Shown here one piece after another: positions 17,322 to 26,726 of a stretch of 64,000 nucleotides of DNA (positions within the stretch are counted from its first letter, which is position 1; every line of letters begins with the position of its first letter). The position numbers and the translations under genes are program-made. The notes beneath the pieces were generated by a model. The model saw nothing but the letters and a program-made list of their open reading frames with translations, made no database searches and was not told where the DNA came from. This DNA is from Epilithonimonas caeni DSM 17710 (GTDB lineage: Bacteria > Bacteroidota > Bacteroidia > Flavobacteriales > Weeksellaceae): positions 1 to 64,000 of the forward strand of contig NZ_AUFK01000018.1 in the NCBI RefSeq assembly GCF_000426465.1. The letters are read 5' to 3'.

Positions 17322-19916
17322 ATGCATAAGGAAGGAGAAAGGTTAATACCGATCAACATTGTTGACGAAATGAGAACCTCCTATATCGATTATTCGATGT
17401 CGGTAATTGTATCAAGAGCTTTACCAGATGTAAGAGACGGACTGAAACCCGTGCACAGACGTGTTCTCTACGGTATGTATGGCCTCAATGTATTTTCTAA
17501 CAGAAAACATCTGAAATCTGCGAGAATTGTTGGAGACGTTCTAGGTAAATATCACCCGCACGGCGACAGCTCGGTTTACGATGCAATGGTAAGAATGGCG
17601 CAACCGTGGAGTTTGCGTTACGAACAAGTCGACGGTCAGGGTAACTTTGGGTCAATGGATGGCGATCCACCTGCAGCAATGCGTTACACGGAAGCAAGAC
17701 TTAAGAAGATATCTGACGAGATCCTTGCCGACCTTGATAAAGATACCGTTGATTTCCAAAATAACTTCGACGACTCTTTGCAGGAACCTACCGTTCTTCC
17801 TACAAGAATTCCAAATCTTTTGGTAAACGGAACCTCCGGAATTGCTGTTGGTATGGCGACCAATATGGCGCCCCATAACTTATCTGAAAGTATAGATGCA
17901 ATATGTGCTTATATCGATGACAAAGAAATTACGATCGATGAATTGATGAAGCACATCATCGCACCAGACTTCCCCACAGGCGGAATTATATATGGTTACG
18001 ATGGTGTCCGTGATGCTTTCCATACCGGAAGAGGACGTATCGTTCTAAGAGCAAAAGTTGGTTTCGAAGAAATTGGAAACAGGAATGCCATCATTGTAAC
18101 AGAAGTGCCTTACCAAGTGAACAAGGCAGAAATGATCGCCAGAACTGCCGAATTGGTAAAAGACGAAAAGCTTCCCGGAATTTATGAGATCCGTGATGAA
18201 TCCGACAGGAACGGATTAAGAATCGTTTATGAATTAAAGAATGATGCGATACCAAATGTCGTATTGAATCTTTTATATAAATATACTTCTCTGCAAACTT
18301 CTTTTTCAGTGAATAACATTGCACTAGTCAAAGGAAGACCGGAGCAGCTGAATCTGAAGAACCTTATTCATCATTTCGTAGACCACCGTCACGAAGTGAT
18401 CGTAAGAAGGACAGAATACGAACTAAGGAAAGCCAAAGAAAGAGCCCACATCCTTGAAGGTTTCATGAAAGTAATAGGAACGCAGGATTCTCTTGACAGG
18501 GCGATTGCAATTATCCGTCACAGTGAAAACCCTGCTGCCGCAAAAGAAGGTTTGATTGCGGAATTTGAACTTTCCGAGATCCAGGCCCAGGCGATTCTAG
18601 ACCTTCGTTTGGCTCGTCTTACCGGAATGGAACTGGACAAGATCCGTGCGGAGTATGAAGAAATAATGGCCTTGATAAAAGACCTGGAAGATATTCTTAC
18701 AAACGAGCCAAGACGTTATCAGATCATCAAAGACGAACTTCTTGAGATCAAAGAAAAATACGGTGATGAGAGACGTTCAGAGATCGACTATTCTGGTGGA
18801 GAGTTCTCTATCGAAGATATTATTCCTGATGAAAAAGTAGTTCTTACGATTTCTCATGCTGGTTATATCAAGAGAACGCTTCTTTCCGAATATAAAGTAC
18901 AATCCAGAGGTGGTGTCGGAAACAGGGCTGCAACTACAAGAGATGAGGATTTCCTGGAATATATTGTAACGGCAACCAACCACGAATACCTTTTATTCTT
19001 CACAGAAAAAGGAAAATGTTTCTGGCTGAGGGTTTTCGAAGTTCCGGAAGGTTCCAAAACGGCAAAAGGAAGAGCTGTTCAGAACTTGATCAACATAGAA
19101 CCAGATGACAAGATCAAGGCTTACATCAGAACAAAAGACTTAAAGAATCAAGAATACATCAACCAGATGAATGTTGTGATGATCACCAAAAACGGGACCA
19201 TCAAGAAAACATCTTTGGAAGCATACTCCAGACCAAGAACAAATGGTGTGAATGCCATCGAGATCCGTGACAACGATGCTTTATTAGGGGCAAGATTGAC
19301 AGACGGAAATTCTGAGATCATGATTGCTACCAAAAATGGAAAATGTATCCGTTTCCCTGAAGAAAAAGCAAGAGCAGTTGGTAGAAGTTCAATTGGTGTA
19401 AGAGGTATTTCCCTTGAAGACAACGACGAGGTAATCGGAATGATTGTTGTAAACGATTTGGAAAATGATACTGTTCTAGTAGTTTCGGAAAGAGGTTATG
19501 GTAAGAGAACAGCGGTTGAAGACTACCGAGTAACAAACCGTGGAGGAAAAGGTGTGATCACTCTTAATATTACTGAGAAAACCGGTAATCTAATAGCTAT
19601 TCAAAGCGTAACAGACGAAGACGGATTGATGATCATCAACAAATCAGGTGTTGCCATCCGAATGAATATGAATGAGATGCGTGTGATGGGCAGAAACACC
19701 CAGGGTGTGAAAGTCATCAACCTTAAAACTAAAGACGAAATCGCAGCTATCGCCAAAGTTGAAATGGATAGAGATGTAGAAGATGAAAATGAAGAAGGTC
19801 TGGAAAACAATGATAATAATACCGAAACAACAGTAGATCAATCGCAAGCAGAAGACACTCCGGGAAATCCTGAAAATGAAAATACCGAAGAATCTTCTGA
19901 TAATGATAACGAATAA
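17322..19916 (+). CDS. gyrA: DNA gyrase subunit A
   Basis: 864 residues. GyrA cuts and re-joins DNA in the A2B2 gyrase that introduces negative supercoils. The winged-helix/tower/coiled-coil core has catalytic Tyr122 ([10 protein letters not shown]). The quinolone-contact segment reads [20 protein letters not shown], with Ser83 and Asp87 (E. coli numbering coincides here), i.e. the susceptible type. The C-terminal beta-pinwheel begins near residue 500, and the GyrA-box equivalent is NRGGKG ([14 protein letters not shown]), which favours GyrA over ParC. The final ~35 residues are very acidic ([16 protein letters not shown]). A TPR-protein gene follows 17 bases later and is probably co-transcribed. 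Confidence 0.97.
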   Translation: MHKEGERLIPINIVDEMRTSYIDYSMSVIVSRALPDVRDGLKPVHRRVLYGMYGLNVFSNRKHLKSARIVGDVLGKYHPHGDSSVYDAMVRMAQPWSLRYEQVDGQGNFGSMDGDPPAAMRYTEARLKKISDEILADLDKDTVDFQNNFDDSLQEPTVLPTRIPNLLVNGTSGIAVGMATNMAPHNLSESIDAICAYIDDKEITIDELMKHIIAPDFPTGGIIYGYDGVRDAFHTGRGRIVLRAKVGFEEIGNRNAIIVTEVPYQVNKAEMIARTAELVKDEKLPGIYEIRDESDRNGLRIVYELKNDAIPNVVLNLLYKYTSLQTSFSVNNIALVKGRPEQLNLKNLIHHFVDHRHEVIVRRTEYELRKAKERAHILEGFMKVIGTQDSLDRAIAIIRHSENPAAAKEGLIAEFELSEIQAQAILDLRLARLTGMELDKIRAEYEEIMALIKDLEDILTNEPRRYQIIKDELLEIKEKYGDERRSEIDYSGGEFSIEDIIPDEKVVLTISHAGYIKRTLLSEYKVQSRGGVGNRAATTRDEDFLEYIVTATNHEYLLFFTEKGKCFWLRVFEVPEGSKTAKGRAVQNLINIEPDDKIKAYIRTKDLKNQEYINQMNVVMITKNGTIKKTSLEAYSRPRTNGVNAIEIRDNDALLGARLTDGNSEIMIATKNGKCIRFPEEKARAVGRSSIGVRGISLEDNDEVIGMIVVNDLENDTVLVVSERGYGKRTAVEDYRVTNRGGKGVITLNITEKTGNLIAIQSVTDEDGLMIINKSGVAIRMNMNEMRVMGRNTQGVKVINLKTKDEIAAIAKVEMDRDVEDENEEGLENNDNNTETTVDQSQAEDTPGNPENENTEESSDNDNE

Positions 19917-19933
19917 AAAATAAAAATTAACAT

Positions 19934-21313
19934 ATGAAAAGATTAATTTTAAGTTTAGCAGTTTTGTCTGTAGCATTAGTATCTGCTCAGAAAAAAGAAA
20001 TCGCTAATGCTGTAAAAGCAGTTGATTCAGGCGACCTTTCAACTGCGAATTCAGAAATATCAAAAGCAGAAGGTATTTTTGGTGATAAAACCTATTTGTT
20101 GGAGCCATCCGTTCTTGAACAATATTATTATGCAAAAGGATTTTCATTACTTAAATCCGGAAAGAATACAGAAGGAGCAGAATATCTTGCTAAAATATCT
20201 TCTTTAGGCAAAGAGCAGATCTTCACGGGAAAAGATGCTGAAAAAAACAAAGTCTATTTCGTAGGAAAAGAAGCTGCAGATAAATTCGGGGCCGGATTAT
20301 CTTTGAAACAGGAAAAATACTCGCCTGCTTTGGGAGACAAATTAAGACAAGCAATCGATCCTCTTTTGAGAAAAGCAAATCAAACTGCAACCACAAGTTA
20401 TAATGAGAAAAAATTCGATGTTGCCGGAGACAAATTTGCAGAAACTTATTATCTGTTCAAAGCCGCAGGTGAAGATAACAAAAATCTTTTATATTATGCA
20501 GGAGTAGCTTATGCCCAAACCCCAGATAAAAAAGCACAATCTATAGAGATCCTTGAGTCTTTGATCAAATCAGGATATACAGGTGTTGAAACTATTTATA
20601 CAGCAAAGAACAAAGCCGGAGAGAAGGAAACACTTGACAAAGCTGCATTTGACCTATATAAGAAAACAGCTGATGGTGCAGGTTACTCAGATTTCAAAAC
20701 AGAAACGACACCCAGCAAGCAAGAAGAACTTTATGATGTGACGGCATCCTTATTATTTGAACAACAGAAATATGATGAGGCGGCAGCTATTGCAACTGAA
20801 GGTCTTAAAAAATTTCCTGCAAATAAAAGCCTTGCCCAAACGCAAAGCAACTCTTACTTCAAATCCGGGAAAACAGACCAGTTTGTAAGTAATTTGAAAG
20901 CTAAAATTGCAAGCAATCCAAATGATAAGGAAAGTCTTTACAACCTTGGTGTGATGCTTAGCAAGGATCCCAGCAAACAGGCAGAGGCTGAAGCTACTTT
21001 CAAGAAATTGATAGAAATAGACCCTAAATATCCTGATGCACTTAACAATCTTGTTTTTGCCATCATCGGAGAAGATGAAGCGGCGATCAACTCTTATAGA
21101 GATTTGAAAAAAGCCGGTAAAATTGATGAGGCAAACAAAGTTCTGGAGCAGAGAAGGGCAAGATTCCAAAAAGCGTTGCCTTATGCGGAAAAGCTTTATG
21201 AACAAAATCCAGGCAACAAAGAAGTTGTAACGCTTCTAAAGGGAATGTACATGACTACTCAAAACACGGCTAAGTACAACGAATTCAAAGCTAAAGAAAC
21301 AGCATTAAAATAA
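19934..21313 (+). CDS. Exported tetratricopeptide repeat protein
   Basis: 459 residues with signal peptide MKRLILSLAVLSVALVSAQ. The rest is helical with TPR-type motifs: YAKGFSLLKSGKNTEGAEYL, AETYYLFKAAGEDNKNLLYY, FEQQKYDEAAAIATEGLKKF and LYNLGVMLSKDPSKQAEAEA. TPR arrays bind other proteins; the location should be periplasm or inner face of the outer membrane. No enzymatic motif. It starts 17 bases after gyrA, so shares its transcript, and is closed by a strong terminator. This gene pairing looks conserved-type but gives no functional clue. Confidence 0.88.
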   Translation: MKRLILSLAVLSVALVSAQKKEIANAVKAVDSGDLSTANSEISKAEGIFGDKTYLLEPSVLEQYYYAKGFSLLKSGKNTEGAEYLAKISSLGKEQIFTGKDAEKNKVYFVGKEAADKFGAGLSLKQEKYSPALGDKLRQAIDPLLRKANQTATTSYNEKKFDVAGDKFAETYYLFKAAGEDNKNLLYYAGVAYAQTPDKKAQSIEILESLIKSGYTGVETIYTAKNKAGEKETLDKAAFDLYKKTADGAGYSDFKTETTPSKQEELYDVTASLLFEQQKYDEAAAIATEGLKKFPANKSLAQTQSNSYFKSGKTDQFVSNLKAKIASNPNDKESLYNLGVMLSKDPSKQAEAEATFKKLIEIDPKYPDALNNLVFAIIGEDEAAINSYRDLKKAGKIDEANKVLEQRRARFQKALPYAEKLYEQNPGNKEVVTLLKGMYMTTQNTAKYNEFKAKETALK

Positions 21314-21321
21314 ATTTTACG

Positions 21322-21347
21322 GAAGCCTTCGGGCTTCTTTTTTATTT
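21322..21347 (+). terminator. Strong rho-independent terminator of gyrA-TPR
   Basis: GAAGCC-TTCG-GGCTTC (stable TTCG tetraloop) followed by TTTTTTATTTT, 9 bases after the TPR gene stop. Confidence 0.92.
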
Positions 21348-21401
21348 TACCGATGCTAATTAAAATGATATATTTACAAATAATTTTATAAAATTCTATA
21401 T

Positions 21402-22055
21402 ATGAAATTTTTCATCGACACAGCCAACCTGGACCAGATCAGAGAAGCACAAGACCTTGGAATCCTAGACGGCGTTACTACCAATCCTTCCCTAATGGCA
21501 AAAGAAGGCATCTCAGGAAAAGAAGCTATCAATAAACATTACGTTGATATTTGTAATATTTCTGATGGCGATGTTTCTGCAGAGGTTCTTTCTACCACTT
21601 ACGAGGAAATGATCAAAGAAGGTGACGAGTTGGCAGCTCTTCACGAGAGAATCGTGGTGAAGATCCCAATGATCAAGGATGGTGTAAAAGCCCTTAAATA
21701 TTTTTCCGACAAAGGAATCAAAACCAACTGCACGCTTATTTTCTCAGCAGGACAAGCATTGTTAGCGGCAAAAGCCGGCGCAACTTATGTTTCTCCGTTC
21801 TTAGGAAGACTGGATGATATTTCTGTTGATGGCCTTAATTTGATTGAAGAGATCAGAACCATTTACGACAATTATATGTTTGATACAGAAATTCTTGCCG
21901 CTTCCATCAGAAGCCCTATGCACATCATCAATTGTGCTAAGATCGGGGCGGATGTGATCACATCTCCTCTCCCATCAATACTTAATCTGCTTAAGCATCC
22001 ACTTACAGATTCCGGATTAGCTCAGTTTGTAGCAGATTCTAAAAAATTAGGATAA
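21402..22055 (+). CDS. tal: Transaldolase (short TalC/FSA-like type)
   Basis: 217 residues, the length of the short transaldolase/fructose-6-phosphate aldolase class. Motifs: [34 protein letters not shown] (substrate loop), VVKIPM with the Schiff-base lysine, [23 protein letters not shown], and [11 protein letters not shown]. The enzyme moves a dihydroxyacetone unit between sugar phosphates in the pentose phosphate pathway. Sequence alone does not fully separate transaldolase from fructose-6-phosphate aldolase, but flavobacterial members are usually transaldolases. Single-gene unit between two terminators. Confidence 0.93.
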   Translation: MKFFIDTANLDQIREAQDLGILDGVTTNPSLMAKEGISGKEAINKHYVDICNISDGDVSAEVLSTTYEEMIKEGDELAALHERIVVKIPMIKDGVKALKYFSDKGIKTNCTLIFSAGQALLAAKAGATYVSPFLGRLDDISVDGLNLIEEIRTIYDNYMFDTEILAASIRSPMHIINCAKIGADVITSPLPSILNLLKHPLTDSGLAQFVADSKKLG

Positions 22056-22077
22056 ACGCTTAATATTATAAAAAACA

Positions 22078-22108
22078 AAAAAACCGGACTTCAAAAGTTC
22101 CGGTTTTT
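22078..22108 (+). terminator. Terminator of the transaldolase gene
   Basis: AAACCGGA / TCCGGTTT stem extended by CTT/AAG with one bulge, followed by TTTGTTTTTT. It may also serve the convergent mntH in the opposite direction. Confidence 0.8.
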
Positions 22109-22129
22109 GTTTTTTATAATGTTTTTGAA

Positions 22130-23464
22130 TTAAGTGAAAAGCGTTTCCTTCAGAAGATAGAGATTCAAAATGATAATAATTCCACTGATAGCCCAAGCCA
22201 AAACTTTGAGCCACATTTTATTGGCAAACTCACCCATTTTAACCTTGCTTCCAGTGAACATCACAAGTGGAACAACTGCAAAACTCAGTTGCATGGACAG
22301 AATAACCTGACTGAAAACCAATAATTCCGCAGTTCCTTTTTCACCATACAGGATTGAAATGATCAAAGCTGGTATAATAGCAATTAGTCTAGTTATCAAT
22401 CTTCGGACCCAAGGTTTAAGCCTGATATTCAGAAAGCCTTCCATCACGATCTGACCAGCCAAAGTTCCCGTCAAAGTAGAATTCTGTCCAGAAGCCAACA
22501 ATGCAATTCCAAAGAAAATACTTGCCAAAGTAGTTCCCAGAAGCGGTGTTAACAACATATAAGCATCATTGATATCAGCTACATCTTTGTTTCCGGAAGT
22601 GTGGAAAGTGGCCGCAGAAATAATCAAAATCGCAGCATTGATGAAAAATGCCAGCATCAAAGATAAACTACTGTCCCAAGTGGCAAACTTCAGAGCTTCT
22701 TTTTTACCTTCAGCTGTTCTAGGGTAATTTCTAGTTTGAACAATGCTACTGTGCAAATAAAGGTTGTGAGGCATAACCGTAGCTCCCAAAATCCCGATTG
22801 CAATATAGAGCATTGATGGATTGGTTATGATTTCTTTCTTAGGGATCAAACCTTCCAGAAGTGGAAAAATATCAGGTTTACTTAGAATTATTTCGTACAG
22901 AAACGACGCGAAAATCACAAATATCAACCCTCCAACTATACTTTCTATATACCTGAAGCCTCTCGATTGTAGAAAAAGAATAAGAAAAACATCGATTACC
23001 GTAATCACAACTCCCACACTCAATGGAATGCCGAATAAGAGATTAAGAGCAATTGCGGAACCTATAACTTCTGCCAGATCGCAAGCTGCAATTGCAATCT
23101 CACAAAAGATCCAAAGAACAAAATTAACACTCGGATGAAAATGGTCTTTGCAAGCTTGTGCTAAATCCCGCTCAGCAACAACGCCCAATTTAACGGACAA
23201 ATGCTGCAGAACAATCGCAAATAGATTCGATATTAAAATCACAGATAAAAGAGTATATCCAAACTGTGCCCCCCCAGCAATATCCGTCGCCCAGTTTCCG
23301 GGATCCATATAACCAACAGCCACTAATAATCCCGGCCCTACATAAGCCATAAATTTTTTCCAGGAACTTGCATTTTCCGGAACATTGACACTGGAAAAAA
23401 CTTCTTGAAGGGAGTTCGAACTTTTATCTTTTCTCCAGCCTTTCTTGATATCAGAATTATTCAA
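22130..23464 (-). CDS. mntH: Nramp-family Mn2+/divalent metal transporter
   Basis: 444 residues if started at the TTG at 23464. Eleven or so membrane helices with the two metal-site signatures: YMDPGNW on helix 1 (Asp54, Asn57) and VMPHNLYLHSS on helix 6. Nramp proteins import Mn2+ (and Fe2+) by proton symport through the inner membrane. No in-frame ATG precedes the conserved N-terminal segment (KKGWRKDKSSNSLQEVF). An ATG at 23475 opens a 4-codon ORF (MKII) whose TGA overlaps the TTG start (TTGA), suggesting translational coupling or a 1-base frameshift. The promoter carries a DtxR/MntR-like box, so repression by metal is likely. Confidence 0.93.
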   Translation of the reverse strand: MNNSDIKKGWRKDKSSNSLQEVFSSVNVPENASSWKKFMAYVGPGLLVAVGYMDPGNWATDIAGGAQFGYTLLSVILISNLFAIVLQHLSVKLGVVAERDLAQACKDHFHPSVNFVLWIFCEIAIAACDLAEVIGSAIALNLLFGIPLSVGVVITVIDVFLILFLQSRGFRYIESIVGGLIFVIFASFLYEIILSKPDIFPLLEGLIPKKEIITNPSMLYIAIGILGATVMPHNLYLHSSIVQTRNYPRTAEGKKEALKFATWDSSLSLMLAFFINAAILIISAATFHTSGNKDVADINDAYMLLTPLLGTTLASIFFGIALLASGQNSTLTGTLAGQIVMEGFLNIRLKPWVRRLITRLIAIIPALIISILYGEKGTAELLVFSQVILSMQLSFAVVPLVMFTGSKVKMGEFANKMWLKVLAWAISGIIIILNLYLLKETLFT

Positions 23465-23474
23465 ATAATTTTCA

Positions 23475-23494
23475 TTGTTAGATTAGACTAACAA
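23475..23494. promoter_or_regulatory. DtxR/MntR-like operator of mntH
   Basis: TTGTTAG-ATTAGA-CTAACAA, a 7-bp inverted repeat whose core TTAGATTAGACTAA closely resembles the DtxR-family box TTAGGTTAGCCTAA. It overlaps the 3' end of the -7 element and the expected transcription start, a typical repressor position. Confidence 0.6.
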
Positions 23495-23522
23495 ATTTAA
23501 TAATACTTTTCTTAACCCGCAA
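23492..23522 (-). promoter_or_regulatory. mntH promoter
   Basis: On the minus strand TTG (23522-23520), 20-base spacer, TAAATTTG (23499-23492): a full Bacteroidetes-type promoter reading into mntH. Confidence 0.6.
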
Positions 23523-23531
23523 TAAAACAAT

Positions 23532-23558
23532 AAAAAAACTGCCAAATATTGGCAGTTT
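23532..23558 (-). terminator. Terminator of the OmpA-domain gene
   Basis: 10-bp stem AAACTGCCAA / TTGGCAGTTT with a 3-base loop. On the minus strand it is followed by a TTTT run, 21 bases after the stop. Confidence 0.8.
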
Positions 23559-23578
23559 ATATTAATTCGAAATTATTT

Positions 23579-24907
23579 TTACTTTGTGAATCTTACAGCT
23601 GTTTTTCTGTCAGATTCTCTTTCTTTGTCAGTAGCTTCAGCAGGAACTTTGGCAAATTTGGAACCATAACCTTCCGCATTCAAAACCTGTGGAGAATTAA
23701 GCGAAGACTTTACAACGTCAGCTCTTTCCCCGGATAATTTCAAATTTACAGCCTCGTCTCCTTTTTTGTCCGTATAAGCCCCTATTCTTATTTTAGCATC
23801 TGGAAATTCTGCAAGAATCAATTTAAGATTATCCAGCTGTACTTGAGATTCCGGTGTCAAAACTGCTTTACCAAATTCGAAATTAAGATTATCAAAATTG
23901 AACCATTTTTCTTTAAGCTGAGCTTCTGTTGCATTTTTGTATTCATCAGATTTAAGGAAAGCAACGATCTGGTCTTCGATTCCGCCTTTATAAGCTTGCA
24001 AAGTTTTTCCACTTGGCAATGTTACGACCAAAGTCTCCTTAGTCGTCGCCACTGTATTTCCCGCAGAATTGGTGGAGTCCACTACAATTGTTGTAGAATC
24101 AACAGTCGTTGCAACTGGTGCAGGCTCTGCTTTTTTATTGCATTGTTTCCAGAAAAACCATCCCAGAAGCAACAATAAAAGTAATGGCAGTAACCATTTC
24201 CAGATGCTTCCTCCAGAATCATTATGAGAAACAATCTCGTGAGTTGTTCCACTTCTCGTCACATCAATTTTTGGAGTTCCTGTCACTACAGGCTCTTCTG
24301 TGATAGGCGTTACGGGATTTACATCAGCAATAGGTGTTTGTTGAGGTTCAGGGACTACATTTATTGCTTCTGCATCCACTGTTCCAAACCAATTCCCCAA
24401 GCCTAAAGATGCAAAACTAAATCCTGCTGGTAATATGGAAGATAAAAATCCTTTTTGCCCAGCAAGTAGATTTCCGAAAGATGAAACATCCATATTATTA
24501 TCTACCGCATATTTCCCTAAAGTTCCGGCAGTTGCTCCAGTAACAAGGTTTAGTAGAGAGTTCGTAGATTCGTTTCTAATTCCGGCATAAGAAGATACCG
24601 AATTCGTGATAGCAGCCAGCTTATCTCCATCTCCGAAAATCAGACTCAAGATTTTGGAAATAAGAGGATTGTTTCCATTCAGATTTTCTAAAAGACCTGA
24701 CAAAACACCGGAAGAAGCAGCTTCTTTTACCGTGTTGAAAAGTTCCGATTGTGTATTGTTATTAGCAAAACCTCCAATGACAGCAGGCAATAAAGCAGAA
24801 ATAGCTTTTGAGATCCCTGATTCGCTTTCTCCAAGTTGAGTCGCTGTTTGGGAAACCGTTTCCGGTCCCAATTGACCTTTAATGAGGTCGATTAAGTTGA
24901 TTGACAT
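23579..24907 (-). CDS. DUF937 / OmpA-domain envelope protein
   Basis: 442 residues. The N-terminal ~170 residues match DUF937 (LIDLIKGQLGPETVSQTATQ, ISALLPAVIGGFANN). A Pro/Thr/Val-rich linker (~185-230) follows, then one membrane helix (IWKWLLPLLLLLLLGWFFW), a spacer, and a C-terminal OmpA/MotB-like peptidoglycan-binding domain (~330-440) with FGKAVLTPESQVQLDNLKL, IRIGAYTDKKGDEAVNLKLS and ERADVVKSSL. The TDxxG motif and following NxxLSxxRA-type segment are the peptidoglycan-contact parts. The N-terminal half should be cytoplasmic and the OmpA domain periplasmic. It likely links the inner membrane to the wall. Monocistronic, ending in a terminator. Confidence 0.88.
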   Translation of the reverse strand: MSINLIDLIKGQLGPETVSQTATQLGESESGISKAISALLPAVIGGFANNNTQSELFNTVKEAASSGVLSGLLENLNGNNPLISKILSLIFGDGDKLAAITNSVSSYAGIRNESTNSLLNLVTGATAGTLGKYAVDNNMDVSSFGNLLAGQKGFLSSILPAGFSFASLGLGNWFGTVDAEAINVVPEPQQTPIADVNPVTPITEEPVVTGTPKIDVTRSGTTHEIVSHNDSGGSIWKWLLPLLLLLLLGWFFWKQCNKKAEPAPVATTVDSTTIVVDSTNSAGNTVATTKETLVVTLPSGKTLQAYKGGIEDQIVAFLKSDEYKNATEAQLKEKWFNFDNLNFEFGKAVLTPESQVQLDNLKLILAEFPDAKIRIGAYTDKKGDEAVNLKLSGERADVVKSSLNSPQVLNAEGYGSKFAKVPAEATDKERESDRKTAVRFTK

Positions 24908-25050
24908 AATAGTTTATTTTTTGTGATTGATGTTTGTAATATTACCAAATATTAATCCACATCATTTCATTATTAATAATTTTAATAAAACTTTAACAGA
25001 GTAATATTTAACTTTAAATAAATATTTCAGACAAAAAATATTTATCCAAA

Positions 25051-25079
25051 CAAAAAAATCCGAAGAAAATCTTCGGATT
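25051..25079 (-). terminator. Terminator of proS
   Basis: AATCCGAAGA / TCTTCGGATT with an AAA loop; a TTTTTTTG tract follows on the minus strand. Confidence 0.82.
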
Positions 25080-25102
25080 CAAGGGTATCAATAAAATTTA
25101 GT

Positions 25103-26578
25103 TTAATAAGCTTTTGCAAATACAACTCTTTGTTTGGATGGTTTACCAGATATCAATGAAACGCCAGCTTCCAATTCATTATTCAAAGGAATACATCTGA
25201 TCGTTGCTTTGGTTTCTTGTTTGATCTGCTCCTCTTCTTCTTCGCTTCCGTCCCAATGTGCCAAAATAAATCCTCCTTTTTCTTCCAAAACTTTTTTGAA
25301 TTCCTCGTAAGAATCAACTTTCGTAATATTTTCTTCTCTGTAAGCCAAAGCTTTGTTATAAATATCTTTTTGGATTGTTTGAAGCAATTCTTCGATATAA
25401 TTTTCCAATCCCTCGATTGAAACAGACTCTTTTGTCAGGTTATCACGTCTTGCCAATTCAACTGTTCTGTTTTCCAGATCTCTCGGCCCCATTGCAATTC
25501 TCAACGGAACACCTTTCAATTCATATTCGGCAAATTTCCAACCTGGTTTGTTCTGAGTATCATCATCAAACTTCACAGAAATCCCTTTCGCTCTCAATTT
25601 GGCCTGAATATCCAAAGCCACTTCACTGATCTGGGCCAATTGTTCTTCGCCTTTGAAAATCGGAACGATCACAACCTGAATCGGTGCCAAAGTTGGAGGC
25701 AAAACCAAACCCAGATCATCTGAGTGAGTCATGATCAAAGCTCCCATCAATCTTGTGGAAGTACCCCAGGACGTTCCCCAAGCATGTTCTATTTTCCCTT
25801 CTCTTGTTGTGAATTTCACATCAAAAGCCTTTCCGAAATTCTGACCAAGGAAATGCGAAGTTCCAGCCTGCAATGCTTTTCCGTCCTGCATCATAGCTTC
25901 GATACAATATGTTTCATCCGCTCCGGCGAATCTTTCTGAAGGGGATTTGATTCCTCTGATTACCGGAATTGCCATAAAATCCTCTGCAAATTTCGCATAA
26001 ACTTCGATCATTTTTTCAGTTTCTTCTATTGCTTCATCTTTTGTAGCATGAGCAGTATGTCCCTCTTGCCAAAGGAATTCAGCAGTTCTCAGGAACAATC
26101 TTGTTCTCATCTCCCATCTTACAACATTCGCCCATTGGTTGATCAGGATCGGCAGATCTCTATAAGACTGGATCCAGTTTTTATAAGTATTCCAAATAAT
26201 TGCTTCAGAAGTTGGACGTACGATCAGTTCTTCTTCCAATTTGGCTTCGGGATCTACAATTAGCTTACCCGGATTATTTGGATCAGTTTTCAATCTGTAA
26301 TGTGTAACTACAGCACATTCTTTGGCAAAACCTTCCGCATTCTTTTCTTCAGCTTCAAAAAGGCTTTTGGGAACAAAAAGAGGGAAATAAGCGTTCTGAT
26401 GTCCGGTCTCTTTGAACTTTTTGTCCATCTCGTCACGCATCTTTTCCCAAATTGCGTAACCATAAGGTTTGATAACCATGCATCCTCTAACGCCAGAATT
26501 CTCTGCTAAATCTGCTTTAACAACCAATTCATTATACCATTTGCTATAATCTTCCGCCCTTGATGTTAATTTTGCCAT
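25103..26578 (-). CDS. proS: Prolyl-tRNA synthetase (archaeal/eukaryal type)
   Basis: 491 residues, the length of the short archaeal-like ProRS without the bacterial editing insertion. It charges tRNA-Pro in the cytoplasm. Class II motifs: [19 protein letters not shown] in the N-terminal region, motif 2 near [29 protein letters not shown], motif 3 near the [20 protein letters not shown] segment. An anticodon-binding domain follows ([20 protein letters not shown]) and the characteristic C-terminal domain ends in [24 protein letters not shown]-like stretch carries the usual [20 protein letters not shown] signature. Monocistronic. Confidence 0.96.
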   Translation of the reverse strand: MAKLTSRAEDYSKWYNELVVKADLAENSGVRGCMVIKPYGYAIWEKMRDEMDKKFKETGHQNAYFPLFVPKSLFEAEEKNAEGFAKECAVVTHYRLKTDPNNPGKLIVDPEAKLEEELIVRPTSEAIIWNTYKNWIQSYRDLPILINQWANVVRWEMRTRLFLRTAEFLWQEGHTAHATKDEAIEETEKMIEVYAKFAEDFMAIPVIRGIKSPSERFAGADETYCIEAMMQDGKALQAGTSHFLGQNFGKAFDVKFTTREGKIEHAWGTSWGTSTRLMGALIMTHSDDLGLVLPPTLAPIQVVIVPIFKGEEQLAQISEVALDIQAKLRAKGISVKFDDDTQNKPGWKFAEYELKGVPLRIAMGPRDLENRTVELARRDNLTKESVSIEGLENYIEELLQTIQKDIYNKALAYREENITKVDSYEEFKKVLEEKGGFILAHWDGSEEEEEQIKQETKATIRCIPLNNELEAGVSLISGKPSKQRVVFAKAY

Positions 26579-26726
26579 AATTTTTTTTGATATGATTTTA
26601 ACTTTTTTTAAACTTTATAATCTAAATAAAAAGCCTAATTTTACACGTATTTAAACAATTTAAATGGTATAAAATTTGGTCTTGTTTAAGAAATGCAAAT
26701 ATAGGAAACTTAATACTTCTCATAAA

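Noticed and set aside
17562-17582. Possible quinolone-resistance change in gyrA
   Set aside because: The segment [16 protein letters not shown] keeps Ser83 and Asp87, the susceptible residues. The Ala-to-Ser at 84 is common outside enterobacteria.
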